Positions 35,129 to 43,485 of a DNA stretch of 64,000 bases are shown one piece after another. Under the pieces are notes generated by a model. That model was not told the origin of the DNA, did no database searches, and saw only the letters and a program-made list of their open reading frames with translations. Within the stretch, counting starts at the first letter, position 1; each line of letters starts with the position of its first letter. The translations under genes were made by a program, and so were the position numbers. Source of the stretch: Dyadobacter endophyticus (GTDB lineage: Bacteria > Bacteroidota > Bacteroidia > Cytophagales > Spirosomataceae); NCBI RefSeq assembly GCF_014641595.1, contig NZ_BMIA01000002.1, positions 124,001 to 188,000 of the forward strand. Reading direction: 5' to 3'.

Positions 35129-35230
35129 CGTGGCCGTTCCATCAAAAAAGCGGTCAGCTGGCATCGTTTTAGTTGCTTTTACTGTAATTTTGATTCCAAT
35201 TTTTACTCACGTTCGGCACGCAGGCATGAT

Positions 35231-37222
35231 ATGAAGTTGAATGCTTTACATATCCTTTTAATTTTCTTCTCTTTCCTGCATTTTGCCCACGCGCAGACCG
35301 GCAGACACACTTATCGTTTTAAAAACGAATTCACCGTAGCGCAGCCCGAATGCGGCCCGAACCTTGTACAGGCGCAAGCGGCGGGCTCATGTGCAAGCGG
35401 GACCACGGCAGGCCGGTTTCTCGAAGAGGTGTTGCCTTGTGGCGGAAGACGGGCGGTGTATCACAACAATAGAAACTGGGGGCTGATGTATCCGAACACC
35501 GAAGGCCTCGTTTCCGAATCCTACACGATCCAGCTTTACCTGAGAGTAATAGACTGGGGTGAAAAGTGGGCCAGGATCATCGATTTCTCGAATGGTACCC
35601 GTGACGATGGTATCTATTTTAAAAATACTCCCGGAAGTACCGATCGCTGTCTGGGTTTTTATCCGAACGGCATCATCGGAACCTGTCCCTATTTCAACAC
35701 TTCCACCTACTATTTGCTGACTTTCACCCGTGATGGCGCGACAGGGCAAATGGAGGTTTATGTTGGTAATAACCTTTTTGCAACGTATATCGACAATAAC
35801 AAAAATTATGTCGGCAAAGCCGGGGTACCCATTTACCTCTTCCGTGATGATAATGCTGTGACCTGCGAGTCGGGGGAGGCAAATTTTGCCTACTTGGCCT
35901 TTCATGGCAAACACTTTTCAAAGGTCGATGTCGATAAGTCCGTCTCGGACATCTGCTTCGAGGCCAGTATCAACTCATATGCTGATTTTTCCATTTCCCC
36001 TAGTCCGGTCTGCGGCCCCGATAGAAATGTGGAAGTGAGATATACAGGGTCTATTCCTTCACCCGGCACAGGTTACGATTTTAAATGGGACTGGAATGGA
36101 GCAAGGGTTATTTCGGGCTCCGGGATGGGGCCCTATCTGTTGAACTGGGCGGATGGTGGTACGAAGAATGTTACGCTTACCGTCATCAGTCAGGCTTGCG
36201 GTAACAAGCTGGACAACCGCAAACAGATTGTCATTAGTAATCCTTCTCTCACGACCGAGGTCACCTCCGGCACCTGCGATACCGGGACTGACGGCACGAT
36301 TACCCTTACAGCTTCGGATGGCGTCTTACCCTATCAGTATTCCATCGATTCGGTCAGTTACCAGGCATCCAACATATTTTATGCACCGGCAGGTCATTAC
36401 AGGGTGTTTGTAAAAGATGGCAATGGCTGTACCACCGCGCAAAATGCCGATGTGTCGTTCACCAGCGATATTACCGTTCGGACAATGCCTGACACCACTA
36501 TTTGTGTCGGCCAATCGGTGACGCTGGCCACTACGAGCAACGGTCGGACGTTTTCCTGGGTACCACAAAACGGACTGGATAATCCCGGCGCGCTGGAACC
36601 GGTTGCCGCACCGGAAGCTACCACGCAATATATCATTACCGCTACCAAAGGTTTTTGTACTCAGACGGACACCGTTCAGGTACGTGTTTCACCCAAAATT
36701 GACGTGAATGTGACGCCCGACGCTCTGATAGAGTATAATGTACCTTTTCAGCTGAATGCGACTTCACCTCAGATCCGCAATTACGCGGGCGCCACGTTCC
36801 TATGGACTCCAGCCGACGGACTCAGCGACGCCAGTATTCAAAGCCCTATCGCCGTTTTGAGGGAAAATCAGCAGTATACGGTCGACGTGACGTCCGAGCA
36901 GGGCTGCAAGGGCTCCGGCCAGGTGAAACTTTCCATCAAACGCCAGGAGAGTATTATTATTCCAACTGCATTTTCGCCCAATGGCGACGGCAAGAATGAA
37001 ATGCTGGTACCGGTAGTGAACGATATCGCTACGATCCGGTATTTCCGTATTTACAATCGCTGGGGGCAGCTGGTGTTCTTCACCGACCAGCTAAACACCG
37101 GCTGGGATGGTACTTTCAAAGGCAGCACCGCCGTTTCAGGGACTTATGTGTGGCAAATCGAAGGTGTTTCGACAAAAGGGAAGGTGATCAGCAAGCAGGG
37201 GGCTGTGGCGTTGTTGCAGTAA
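35231..37222 (+). CDS. Large secreted adhesin-like protein with type-B T9SS C-terminal domain
   Basis: 663 residues. Signal peptide LLIFFSFLHFAHAQ. Residues about 85-250 look like a LamG/concanavalin-type domain (SYTIQLYLRVIDWGEKWARI, YLLTFTRDGATGQMEVYVGN). Then come PKD/Ig-like repeats (GYDFKWDWNGARVISGSG, GTITLTASDGVLPYQYSIDS, TTICVGQSVTLATTSNGRTF). The last 85 residues are the gliding-motility-associated C-terminal domain (IIIPTAFSPNGDGKNEMLVP, FRIYNRWGQLVFFTD, GWDGTFKG, VSGTYVWQIEG), the type-B signal for secretion by the type IX system. Predicted surface-exposed or released protein; the binding partner is unknown. Confidence 0.88.
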   Translation: MKLNALHILLIFFSFLHFAHAQTGRHTYRFKNEFTVAQPECGPNLVQAQAAGSCASGTTAGRFLEEVLPCGGRRAVYHNNRNWGLMYPNTEGLVSESYTIQLYLRVIDWGEKWARIIDFSNGTRDDGIYFKNTPGSTDRCLGFYPNGIIGTCPYFNTSTYYLLTFTRDGATGQMEVYVGNNLFATYIDNNKNYVGKAGVPIYLFRDDNAVTCESGEANFAYLAFHGKHFSKVDVDKSVSDICFEASINSYADFSISPSPVCGPDRNVEVRYTGSIPSPGTGYDFKWDWNGARVISGSGMGPYLLNWADGGTKNVTLTVISQACGNKLDNRKQIVISNPSLTTEVTSGTCDTGTDGTITLTASDGVLPYQYSIDSVSYQASNIFYAPAGHYRVFVKDGNGCTTAQNADVSFTSDITVRTMPDTTICVGQSVTLATTSNGRTFSWVPQNGLDNPGALEPVAAPEATTQYIITATKGFCTQTDTVQVRVSPKIDVNVTPDALIEYNVPFQLNATSPQIRNYAGATFLWTPADGLSDASIQSPIAVLRENQQYTVDVTSEQGCKGSGQVKLSIKRQESIIIPTAFSPNGDGKNEMLVPVVNDIATIRYFRIYNRWGQLVFFTDQLNTGWDGTFKGSTAVSGTYVWQIEGVSTKGKVISKQGAVALLQ

Positions 37223-37235
37223 AGAGGTGACGCCA

Positions 37236-37303
37236 AATGGTCCATGGTCTATGGTCATCTTGCAAATCGACCGCAGACCATGGACCATCGACCATGGATT
37301 GTA
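37236..37303. repeat. Inverted array of 7-bp GACCNNN repeats (copy 2)
   Basis: The right arm reads GACCGCA, GACCATG, GACCATC, GACCATG, GATTGTA (37269-37303). The left arm, read on the minus strand from 37256 to 37236, has GACCATA, GACCATG, GACCATT. The arms can form an 18/20-bp hairpin. It lies between convergent genes (T9SS protein and acyl-ACP desaturase). The unit, the phase and the closing GATTGT match copy 1 at 7243-7277. Confidence 0.85.
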
Positions 37304-37313
37304 TTGTATTGCT

Positions 37314-38303
37314 TTACCGACTTATCCAGCTAAACTCATATTCCAGATCCGGAATGCGGGTACGGTCGGCTATTCTTCTGAGACGTGCAGGAAGCGCCAT
37401 GAGGTAATCTCTTGCTTTTTCCGCTTTTTCATTGATGTCACGCACAGAACCTATATTCCATTCGTTGAGCAGATCTTCGAGAATATCGATATAGTCCAGC
37501 GTTGTGTAAACGCCCAGGCGTTGCGCGGCGTCTGAGAAATGGGAGAATGTTTCGCCCATTTTCACACCGGTTTCCCGCATAAAATGCGCCGGCATCACGA
37601 TTTTTTTCCTCATCATATCCTCCAAAGCCAGCAACAGCTCCGATGGATCGACTTCCAGAATCCGGTTTACAAAAGTTTTGTAAGCCTTTGCATGGCGCAT
37701 TTCGTCGGAAGCAATTACCCCACATATTTTCGACAAATGCGGGTTACCAAATTTCTTCGCGAGTGTGGCCGTACGGCGGTGCGAGACATTGGTGGCAAGT
37801 TCCTGAAACGAAGTGTAAATGAAGTTTCGGTAAGGATCACGGTCGGTGCCGATATCGAAACCGTCGGCGATCAGGTATTGGGTAGAAACTTCCATAGCGC
37901 GCATGTTCACGCGGCCGGAAAGGTACAGGTATTTGTTGAGCAGGTCGCCGTGGCGATTTTCCTCGGCTGTCCAGGCACGTACCCATTTCACCCAGCCCGA
38001 TTCAGGCTCGCCGACCTGGTTGACACCGATCACGTCCATCAGCCAGGATTCGTAAGTTGGCAATGCCTCTTCCGTAATCGTGTCCCCGATCAGCACGGCA
38101 ATGTAGTCATAAGGCAGATCACGGCAACTTTCCTGCAAAAGCTTCACTTCATGTAAAAAACTCTCCCTTGTCGCATCAGGCAGAAAGTCAGAAGGTTGCC
38201 AGTTTTCATCGATCGGTTTCAGGTATTCCGCAATAAGGCCGTCGAGGTCCTTGCCTATATGTTTCATTACTTCAAGCCTTTCGGCTGAAAGCGTAATATC
38301 CAT
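37314..38303 (-). CDS. Acyl-ACP desaturase (ferritin-like di-iron enzyme)
   Basis: 329 residues. Di-iron ligands are carried by TAEENRHGDLLNKYLYL (EExRH) and SDEMRHAKAYKTFVN (DExRH), with the preceding YESWLMDV helix supplying a further carboxylate, as in plant-type stearoyl-ACP desaturases (FA_desaturase_2). Inserts a cis double bond into acyl-ACP, adjusting membrane fluidity. Transcribed divergently from the plsC-like gene with a perfect 16-bp palindrome in the shared region, suggesting joint control of phospholipid acyl composition. Confidence 0.92.
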   Translation of the reverse strand: MDITLSAERLEVMKHIGKDLDGLIAEYLKPIDENWQPSDFLPDATRESFLHEVKLLQESCRDLPYDYIAVLIGDTITEEALPTYESWLMDVIGVNQVGEPESGWVKWVRAWTAEENRHGDLLNKYLYLSGRVNMRAMEVSTQYLIADGFDIGTDRDPYRNFIYTSFQELATNVSHRRTATLAKKFGNPHLSKICGVIASDEMRHAKAYKTFVNRILEVDPSELLLALEDMMRKKIVMPAHFMRETGVKMGETFSHFSDAAQRLGVYTTLDYIDILEDLLNEWNIGSVRDINEKAEKARDYLMALPARLRRIADRTRIPDLEYEFSWISR

Positions 38304-38366
38304 TTGTATGTTGATTTAAACACTATTGACTATTTTACAAATAACGTGAATTATACGTAAGTTTTG

Positions 38367-38382
38367 AATGACAATTGTCATT
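38367..38382. promoter_or_regulatory. Perfect 16-bp palindrome between desaturase and plsC
   Basis: AATGACAATTGTCATT is its own reverse complement. It lies 64 bp upstream of the desaturase start and 63 bp upstream of the plsC start, the midpoint of a divergent promoter region. Size and symmetry suit a MarR- or TetR-type dimer. No regulator gene is adjacent. Confidence 0.6.
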
Positions 38383-38395
38383 TCACGCCCTAGAA

Positions 38396-38430
38396 TTTGG
38401 AGTAACCAAAACAGATTTCGACTATTTTTG
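38396..38430 (+). promoter_or_regulatory. Putative plsC promoter (Bacteroidota type)
   Basis: TATTTTTG at 38423-38430 fits the Bacteroidota -7 consensus TAnnTTTG exactly. A TTTG at 38396-38399 could be the -33 element, though the 23-base spacer is longer than usual. The start codon is only 14 bases after the -7 box, implying a very short leader. Confidence 0.45.
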
Positions 38431-38444
38431 CAAAAAAAATAAGA

Positions 38445-39179
38445 ATGAAAAAAATCCTCGATTACGTTCTGAGTACCCTCTACCTGATCCATTTCGGCCT
38501 CACACTTTTAGTTTTTCATGTCATACAGGTCATCGCATTCAACGTCTTTGGCAAAAAGGCGCACAAAGTGTCGGTCGACTGGCTTAATTTTTCTCTCACT
38601 TTCGGGCTTTATCTGACCGGTGCAAGTATCAAGCTCAAAAACCTTGCCCGGCTACCCGACGGCCGGCCTCTGATATTCATCGCCAACCATCAGAGCAGTT
38701 ACGACATCTCGCCTGTTTACTGGTATATGCGAAAATATAGCCCTCGATTTGTTTCCAAAATTGAGCTGGCTAATGGTGTTCCCAGCATTTCCTACAACCT
38801 GCGCAAAAGCGGCGCGGCGCTCATCAACCGCAAAGACGGGAAGCAGGCTATTACCGAAATCGCCCGCCTCGGCAAACTGATCCAGGATGAAAAGGCATCG
38901 GCAATCATATTCCCCGAGGGTACCCGCACCGCCAGTGGTAACATGAAACCATTTCAGCCTGGCGGCGTCGCTACGCTCTTGAAAAGAGCTCCCGATGCGC
39001 TCATCGTGCCCGTGGCCATTAACGGCACCGGCGCATTCAACCCCAAAGGGATATTCCCGCTGAAATCTTTCGCGAAGCTCAGTTTCACCGTGCTGCCGGG
39101 TATCGAGCCGGCTGGCAGGAAGGCGGAAGAAATATTGAATGAAGCTCAGGAAGCCATTCGTGTGGCGATCGCTGGCTGA
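38445..39179 (+). CDS. plsC: 1-Acyl-sn-glycerol-3-phosphate acyltransferase (PlsC family)
   Basis: 244 residues. One N-terminal hydrophobic segment (LIHFGLTLLVFHVIQVIAFN) is followed by the acyltransferase domain: block I PLIFIANHQSSYDISPVYW (NHxxxxD), block II region RFVSKIEL, and block III SAIIFPEGTRTASGNMKPF (FPEGTR). Acylates lysophosphatidate at the inner membrane in phospholipid synthesis. Length is typical. Divergent from the acyl-ACP desaturase. Confidence 0.92.
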   Translation: MKKILDYVLSTLYLIHFGLTLLVFHVIQVIAFNVFGKKAHKVSVDWLNFSLTFGLYLTGASIKLKNLARLPDGRPLIFIANHQSSYDISPVYWYMRKYSPRFVSKIELANGVPSISYNLRKSGAALINRKDGKQAITEIARLGKLIQDEKASAIIFPEGTRTASGNMKPFQPGGVATLLKRAPDALIVPVAINGTGAFNPKGIFPLKSFAKLSFTVLPGIEPAGRKAEEILNEAQEAIRVAIAG

Positions 39180-39290
39180 TTTTCAAATGGTTGAAAACAC
39201 TTCATTTTCGCTTAACAATCGTTAACAATCCCCATTTAAACCTCTGCGCCAGGTAGCCCTCTAACCCACGAAACTTAAAACTTTTGGGTT

Positions 39291-39683
39291 ATGAAAAAGA
39301 TACTTTTTGCCGCAGTGGTTCTCGCATTAGGATTCACCAATGCTTCCGCCCAATATGGTCCGCGTTACGATCGTGACGGCTACCACGACGGTTACAGTCG
39401 TGAAAGAATGTCGGACATCAACAGACTTCAAAGAGAAGCACGACAAAATATAGCCAATGGTGTACAATGGGGCACGCTCACTTCCCGTGAGGCCAACATG
39501 CTCATGAACCGTTACGAGAACATCCAGGACAAAGAACGGCATTTCGCCCGTCGGGGCCACCTGTCGAACCGTGAGGAAAGAATACTTCGCAACGACCTGC
39601 ACGAGCTGATGTCGGATACCCGCCGCCTCAGCCGCGACCGTGATCGCTGGTCACGCGATGGTCGTCACAGAGGCCGATTCTAA
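39291..39683 (+). CDS. Exported Arg/Asp-rich protein of unknown function
   Basis: 130 residues. Signal peptide MKKILFAAVVLALGFTNASA-Q, then a short Tyr/Gly/Asp-rich stretch (YGPRYDRDGYHDGYSRERM). The rest is a predominantly helical region with very high Arg, Asp and Asn content (INRLQREARQNIANGVQWG, LTSREANMLMNRYENIQDKE), ending in a basic RDGRHRGRF tail. I do not recognise a family; the layout is like small periplasmic helical proteins. A strong terminator follows. Confidence 0.7.
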   Translation: MKKILFAAVVLALGFTNASAQYGPRYDRDGYHDGYSRERMSDINRLQREARQNIANGVQWGTLTSREANMLMNRYENIQDKERHFARRGHLSNREERILRNDLHELMSDTRRLSRDRDRWSRDGRHRGRF

Positions 39684-39720
39684 GATATTGAAGGTTATAG
39701 TTGAAGGTTTAGGGTAATGC

Positions 39721-39753
39721 AAAAAGCACCGGGACGTTGGCCCGGTGCTTTTT
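39721..39753. terminator. Strong bidirectional terminator
   Basis: A perfect 13-bp stem AAAAAGCACCGGG / CCCGGTGCTTTTT with a seven-base loop, A-run before and T-run after. Lies between the Arg-rich protein (plus) and the GNAT gene (minus), overlapping the latter's stop codon region. Confidence 0.88.
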
Positions 39754-40256
39754 TATTCGTTTTTGAAATACCTTACCAGTTTCACATGCGATTTTTCGAA
39801 CCCTTCGCGCTGGTAGAACCTGTGCGCCTGCTCACGTGTAGCGCGCGAAGTGACCTCCATTTGAATAGCCCCCTCCTTTTTCGCGAATGCGGTAACATGC
39901 TCCATTAATACATTTCCAACTTTTTGCGAGCGGTACTCGGGCTCTACATACATTTCCTGTATTTCTGAAACCAACGCGGCATGATGCAGCAGCGGCTGAA
40001 TATGACAGCTCACCATGCCAATCGGCTTCCCCTCGTGTTCGGCAAGGAAATAGGTAATGTTCGGGCTTGCCATGTTACGGTTGAAGGCCGCATCGAATCC
40101 CAGCCGGTCGAGGATCATGTTTTCGAGGCTGCATATCATTTGATAAATGACCTCACGATCGGCCAGGGATGCGCGACGGATAATTACTGGTGCCTGCACG
40201 TGGATAACGGGTTGAGTTGAGCGGCGCAAATTACGCCGGGCGACGGGCAAAGGCAA
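39753..40256 (-). CDS. GNAT-family N-acetyltransferase
   Basis: 167 residues. GNAT core: VIIRRASLADREVIYQMICS (motif C), TYFLAEHEGKPIGMVSCHIQ (motif D), LVSEIQEMYVEPEYRSQKVG followed by NVLMEHVTAFAKKEGA (motif A, acetyl-CoA site Q/R-x-x-x-V-G), and AHRFYQREGFEKSHVKLVRY (motif B). Cytoplasmic acetyl transfer to an unknown amine. About the first 25 residues precede the domain, so a later start is possible, though no other early Met was found. Confidence 0.88.
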   Translation of the reverse strand: MPLPVARRNLRRSTQPVIHVQAPVIIRRASLADREVIYQMICSLENMILDRLGFDAAFNRNMASPNITYFLAEHEGKPIGMVSCHIQPLLHHAALVSEIQEMYVEPEYRSQKVGNVLMEHVTAFAKKEGAIQMEVTSRATREQAHRFYQREGFEKSHVKLVRYFKNE

Positions 40257-40353
40257 GTGTATGGGTTATTTGACTGGTCATATTAGCGGCCCTCGATCAT
40301 TTGCCCGATCCTGATATTTATATTATTTTAATATTCGGTTACAAAATTTAAAT

Positions 40354-40361
40354 TAGATTTG
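40354..40361 (+). promoter_or_regulatory. Putative -7 promoter element
   Basis: TAGATTTG matches the Bacteroidota TAnnTTTG box and lies 23 bases before the thioredoxin-like gene's ATG. No clear TTTG is present at the -33 position, so the call rests on one element. Confidence 0.35.
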
Positions 40362-40384
40362 AAAAAACATCAATCCAGATAACT

Positions 40385-41767
40385 ATGAGGCAAATTGTGC
40401 TGGCATTTGCGCTGATCATTTCTTTTCAAAGCCACGGTCAAATTACATTCATCGACAGTAATACTTCGTGGAGCCAGCTTTCAAAACAAGCAAAAGAACA
40501 GGACAAGCTTGTTTTTATTCACTTTGAAAACAGCGAATGCGTTCAATGCAACGAGGTCGCTTCCATGGGTTTTGGTAAGGAAATTCTTAAAAAGACATTT
40601 GACGAAGAATTTATCGCTATCCGCTGCAATGTAGGCACTGCCAACGGGCGAAATCTTGCACAAAAATTTAGGATTATGAGCTCGCTAATGTCGCTGTATG
40701 TGGATTCGGACGGCAACATACTGCATGTAAATAATGGTTCCACCGGCGATTCCTATACCTATCTGAATGGCGCCAAACTTGCACTCGACCGGAAAGGTAA
40801 AAAGCAGTTGCCCGATTATGAAAGAGAATACAAAGCGGGCGTCCGTGCTTCGGCATTTATGAGGGAATATATGGTTAAAAAGCAGGAATCGTCTATGGCG
40901 ATCGATGATTTGCTCGACGAATATGTCTCCTCGCTGCCCACCGATTCACTTAGTAATTTCCAGACTGTCAAAGGCATATTTGAGTTTTTTCCTGCTGTAA
41001 ACAGTCTAGCCTATCAAACCATAAAAACCAAAACCCCGAAATCAATAACCGACAGCATATTCAACTCTGCCAAACCCAACGACCGCAAAGCAATGAATGA
41101 GGGTATCATTGAAAATTCTTTCCGGATTGCGGTGCAGAAGCGGGACAATGAAATGGCTCAACAAATCGCTGAGTTTGCGAGGGAATCACAAGGCAAAGAC
41201 CGGTCGAAAGGTGAAATCGATTCTGCGAAATGGATGACTAAATATTACCACCGAACCGGCGACACGCGAAAGTATTTTGAAAGCGCTATAAAGCTCGTTG
41301 AAACCAAATACATGCCACTAACCATCGATTCGCTCGACGCAATGGACGACGCTGCATTTAAGGCGCAGCAGCACTTTTTCATATCCAAACGTGGCAAGTC
41401 GGACCGCGGCGCAGTGGTAAGATCCATGGCAATCGCGCCGCCTTCTCAGTTCATTTATCTCGAGATGAATGAACATGCCTATCAATTTTACGAATTAACA
41501 CGAGACAAAGAATTGCTTGAAAAAGCATTGGCGTGGTCGAAAAGATCGATGGATTTATCAAACGAAAAAAGGAAAAACGGCCATACTCCATATCGGTTAG
41601 GCGACCCGAACTTTATTGACACTTACGCACACATCCTTTACAAACTGGGCAGAAAAGACGAGGCCATCGAGTGGCAAACCAAAGCCGTGGAAGCACAGAA
41701 AGTTTCCGGTATGGCCTATGAGTCCTTTGAAATACGCCTCAACAAAATGAAAGAGGGCAAATTGTAG
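40385..41767 (+). CDS. Secreted thioredoxin-fold protein with C-terminal helical (TPR-like) region
   Basis: 460 residues. Signal peptide MRQIVLAFALIISFQSHGQ. Residues about 25-130 are a thioredoxin-like domain (WSQLSKQAKEQDKLVFIHFE followed by NSECVQCNEV, redox CVQC; then EFIAIRCNVGTANG and LMSLYVDSDGN). The remainder is helical and repeat-like (EMAQQIAEFARESQGKDRSK, YQFYELTRDKELLEKALAWS, YAHILYKLGRKDEAIEWQTK), the last segment being a good TPR. Probably a periplasmic thiol-disulfide protein; partner unknown. Its own promoter-like box lies upstream. Confidence 0.8.
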   Translation: MRQIVLAFALIISFQSHGQITFIDSNTSWSQLSKQAKEQDKLVFIHFENSECVQCNEVASMGFGKEILKKTFDEEFIAIRCNVGTANGRNLAQKFRIMSSLMSLYVDSDGNILHVNNGSTGDSYTYLNGAKLALDRKGKKQLPDYEREYKAGVRASAFMREYMVKKQESSMAIDDLLDEYVSSLPTDSLSNFQTVKGIFEFFPAVNSLAYQTIKTKTPKSITDSIFNSAKPNDRKAMNEGIIENSFRIAVQKRDNEMAQQIAEFARESQGKDRSKGEIDSAKWMTKYYHRTGDTRKYFESAIKLVETKYMPLTIDSLDAMDDAAFKAQQHFFISKRGKSDRGAVVRSMAIAPPSQFIYLEMNEHAYQFYELTRDKELLEKALAWSKRSMDLSNEKRKNGHTPYRLGDPNFIDTYAHILYKLGRKDEAIEWQTKAVEAQKVSGMAYESFEIRLNKMKEGKL

Positions 41768-41790
41768 GGCACGTGTACCTGTTTTTCACA

Positions 41791-43149
41791 CTACACAAAC
41801 GCACTTTCACCCGTAATAGCCCGCCCGACGATCAGCGAATTGATTTCTTTCGTGCCTTCGTAGGAATAAATGGCTTCGGCATCCGCTACGAAACGGGCAA
41901 TGTCATATTCGAGTAATATACCGTTGCCCCCGAAAAGCTCGCGCGCATGATCGACGATCGAGCGCATGCGCAGGGTGCAGAACACTTTGGCGAGCGAAGC
42001 ATGTTCATCGGCCAGATCGCCCGCGTCCTGTAATTGGGATAACCTGTAAACCATCGTTTGCATGGCGGTAAGGTCGCCCAGCATCGTTACCAACAGGTCT
42101 TGTACTAATTGAAAACCGGCAATCGGGCGTCCGAACTGTTTTCTTTCCATCGTATATTTCAAGGCCAGCTCATACGCGCCGCGCCCACATCCTACCGCCT
42201 GCCAAGCTACGCCCGCACGCGTCATCCGCAGAACGTTGGCGGTATCCTTGAAAGAATTCGCATTTTGAAGGCGGTCGGCCTCCGGTACCCGGCAATCCGT
42301 CAGGGTGATCAATGCATTCTGCACCGTGCGCAGCGCCATTTTATCCTCCATTTTCTCCGCTTTGAAACCCGAATTTTGCTTCCTAACGATAAAGCCTTTC
42401 ACTTGGTTGTCGTCCAGATTCCGCGCCCAGATAATTGTAATATCCGAGAAGGTGGCATTACCGATCCATTTCTTCTGACCGTTGATCACCCATTCGTCTC
42501 CTTCCCGTTTGCAGGTGGTGGTGAGTCCGCCCGCAACGCCCGAGCCAACTTCCGGCTCGGTAAGCCCGAACGCACCGATCAGCTCCATACGTTGCATTAC
42601 AGGTAACCATTGCTGTTTCTGTTCCTCCGACCCACAGAGATAGATAGAGCCCATCGCCAGGCCGCTGTGGACACCGAAGAATGTTGAGACAGAAGAATCG
42701 ATACGTGCCATTTCCATCGCTATGAACCCTTCCAGCAATGCCGAACGTCCGGCGCAACCATATCCGTGGTAAGTAAGGCCGCAGATATTCAGCTTGGCCA
42801 TCAACGGAATGATATGCATCGGAAACTGTGCATTGTTCCAGTAGTAGTTAGCGATCGGCTTGATTTCCGTTTCCATGAACTCCCGCACTTTGAGCTGTAT
42901 TTCGCGTTCCTCCGGGCCGAGGGTCGATGTTAGTTCATAGAAATCTCCATTCACAACCGGCGGTGCTTTCTTCTTGCCTGAACCAGCCTGCATGAATTTC
43001 AGCATTTTACCAAGGTCCTCTTCACTCATTTTGGAAACGATACCCATCAGCTGGTTGAGATCAACTTTCCGGGACAACCTGGCAACGGCTTCGATATCGA
43101 TGGATTGCAGGAGGTTGCGTATTTGTGAAATGGATTTGAAAAGGTTCAT
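41791..43149 (-). CDS. Acyl-CoA dehydrogenase (glutaryl-CoA dehydrogenase-like) with N-terminal extension
   Basis: 452 residues from the ATG at 43149 (MNLFKSISQIRNLLQSIDIE). An upstream in-frame ATG at 43281 gives 44 implausible residues. About 60 residues of helical extension precede the ACAD fold. Signatures: IGAFGLTEPEVGSGVAGG (FAD-binding), EWVINGQKKWIGNATFSDI, YTMERKQFGRPIAGFQLVQD, and the C-terminal ELFGGNGILLEYDIARFVAD with AIYSYEGTKEINSLIVGRAI, where the Glu of SYEGT is the catalytic base position in this branch. FAD-dependent alpha,beta-oxidation of an acyl-CoA in the cytoplasm. Substrate not certain; GcdH-like sequences include other short-chain enzymes. Confidence 0.9.
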   Translation of the reverse strand: MNLFKSISQIRNLLQSIDIEAVARLSRKVDLNQLMGIVSKMSEEDLGKMLKFMQAGSGKKKAPPVVNGDFYELTSTLGPEEREIQLKVREFMETEIKPIANYYWNNAQFPMHIIPLMAKLNICGLTYHGYGCAGRSALLEGFIAMEMARIDSSVSTFFGVHSGLAMGSIYLCGSEEQKQQWLPVMQRMELIGAFGLTEPEVGSGVAGGLTTTCKREGDEWVINGQKKWIGNATFSDITIIWARNLDDNQVKGFIVRKQNSGFKAEKMEDKMALRTVQNALITLTDCRVPEADRLQNANSFKDTANVLRMTRAGVAWQAVGCGRGAYELALKYTMERKQFGRPIAGFQLVQDLLVTMLGDLTAMQTMVYRLSQLQDAGDLADEHASLAKVFCTLRMRSIVDHARELFGGNGILLEYDIARFVADAEAIYSYEGTKEINSLIVGRAITGESAFV

Positions 43150-43271
43150 ACCGTTTGCTGGATTGTGATTTGATAAAGAGTCGGCCCATGACGGGGTTCT
43201 ACTGCACCAATCTAAAAAAGTAGAGCTGCCGGGAATGAAATTTGCAGGTATCGACCTAAACCTGAAAATCC

Positions 43272-43478
43272 ATGAAAACACAACTCAATAATGTGGAAGG
43301 CGGCTCACCAAGCCAGGGCGGACCGAAAAGCAAATCGAAACAAAAAGATGATAGCCGGAAACCTTCCGGAGTCCTCAAACAGGAATCCATCGAGAAATCC
43401 GAAAAGGTTAACATGACCCAGAAGAAGGGCTACAACGAGACGCCGGAAACTGTTCCGGTGAAGGGCAAAAAGGCCTGA
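43272..43478 (+). CDS. Small Lys/Ser-rich hydrophilic protein, unknown
   Basis: 68 residues, highly charged and predicted disordered: MKTQLNNVEGGSPSQGG, KSKSKQKDDSRKPSG, KSEKVNMTQKKGYNETPE. No hydrophobic core, signal or recognised family. It has its own start, a stop and no overlapping gene, and sits divergent from the acyl-CoA dehydrogenase. Composition recalls small stress-associated proteins, but this is not evidence of function. Confidence 0.55.
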   Translation: MKTQLNNVEGGSPSQGGPKSKSKQKDDSRKPSGVLKQESIEKSEKVNMTQKKGYNETPETVPVKGKKA

Positions 43479-43485
43479 TCGTACT

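Noticed and set aside
39212..39232. Direct repeat TTAACAATC before the Arg-rich protein gene
   Set aside because: Two 9-base copies in AT-rich DNA; too short to separate from chance.
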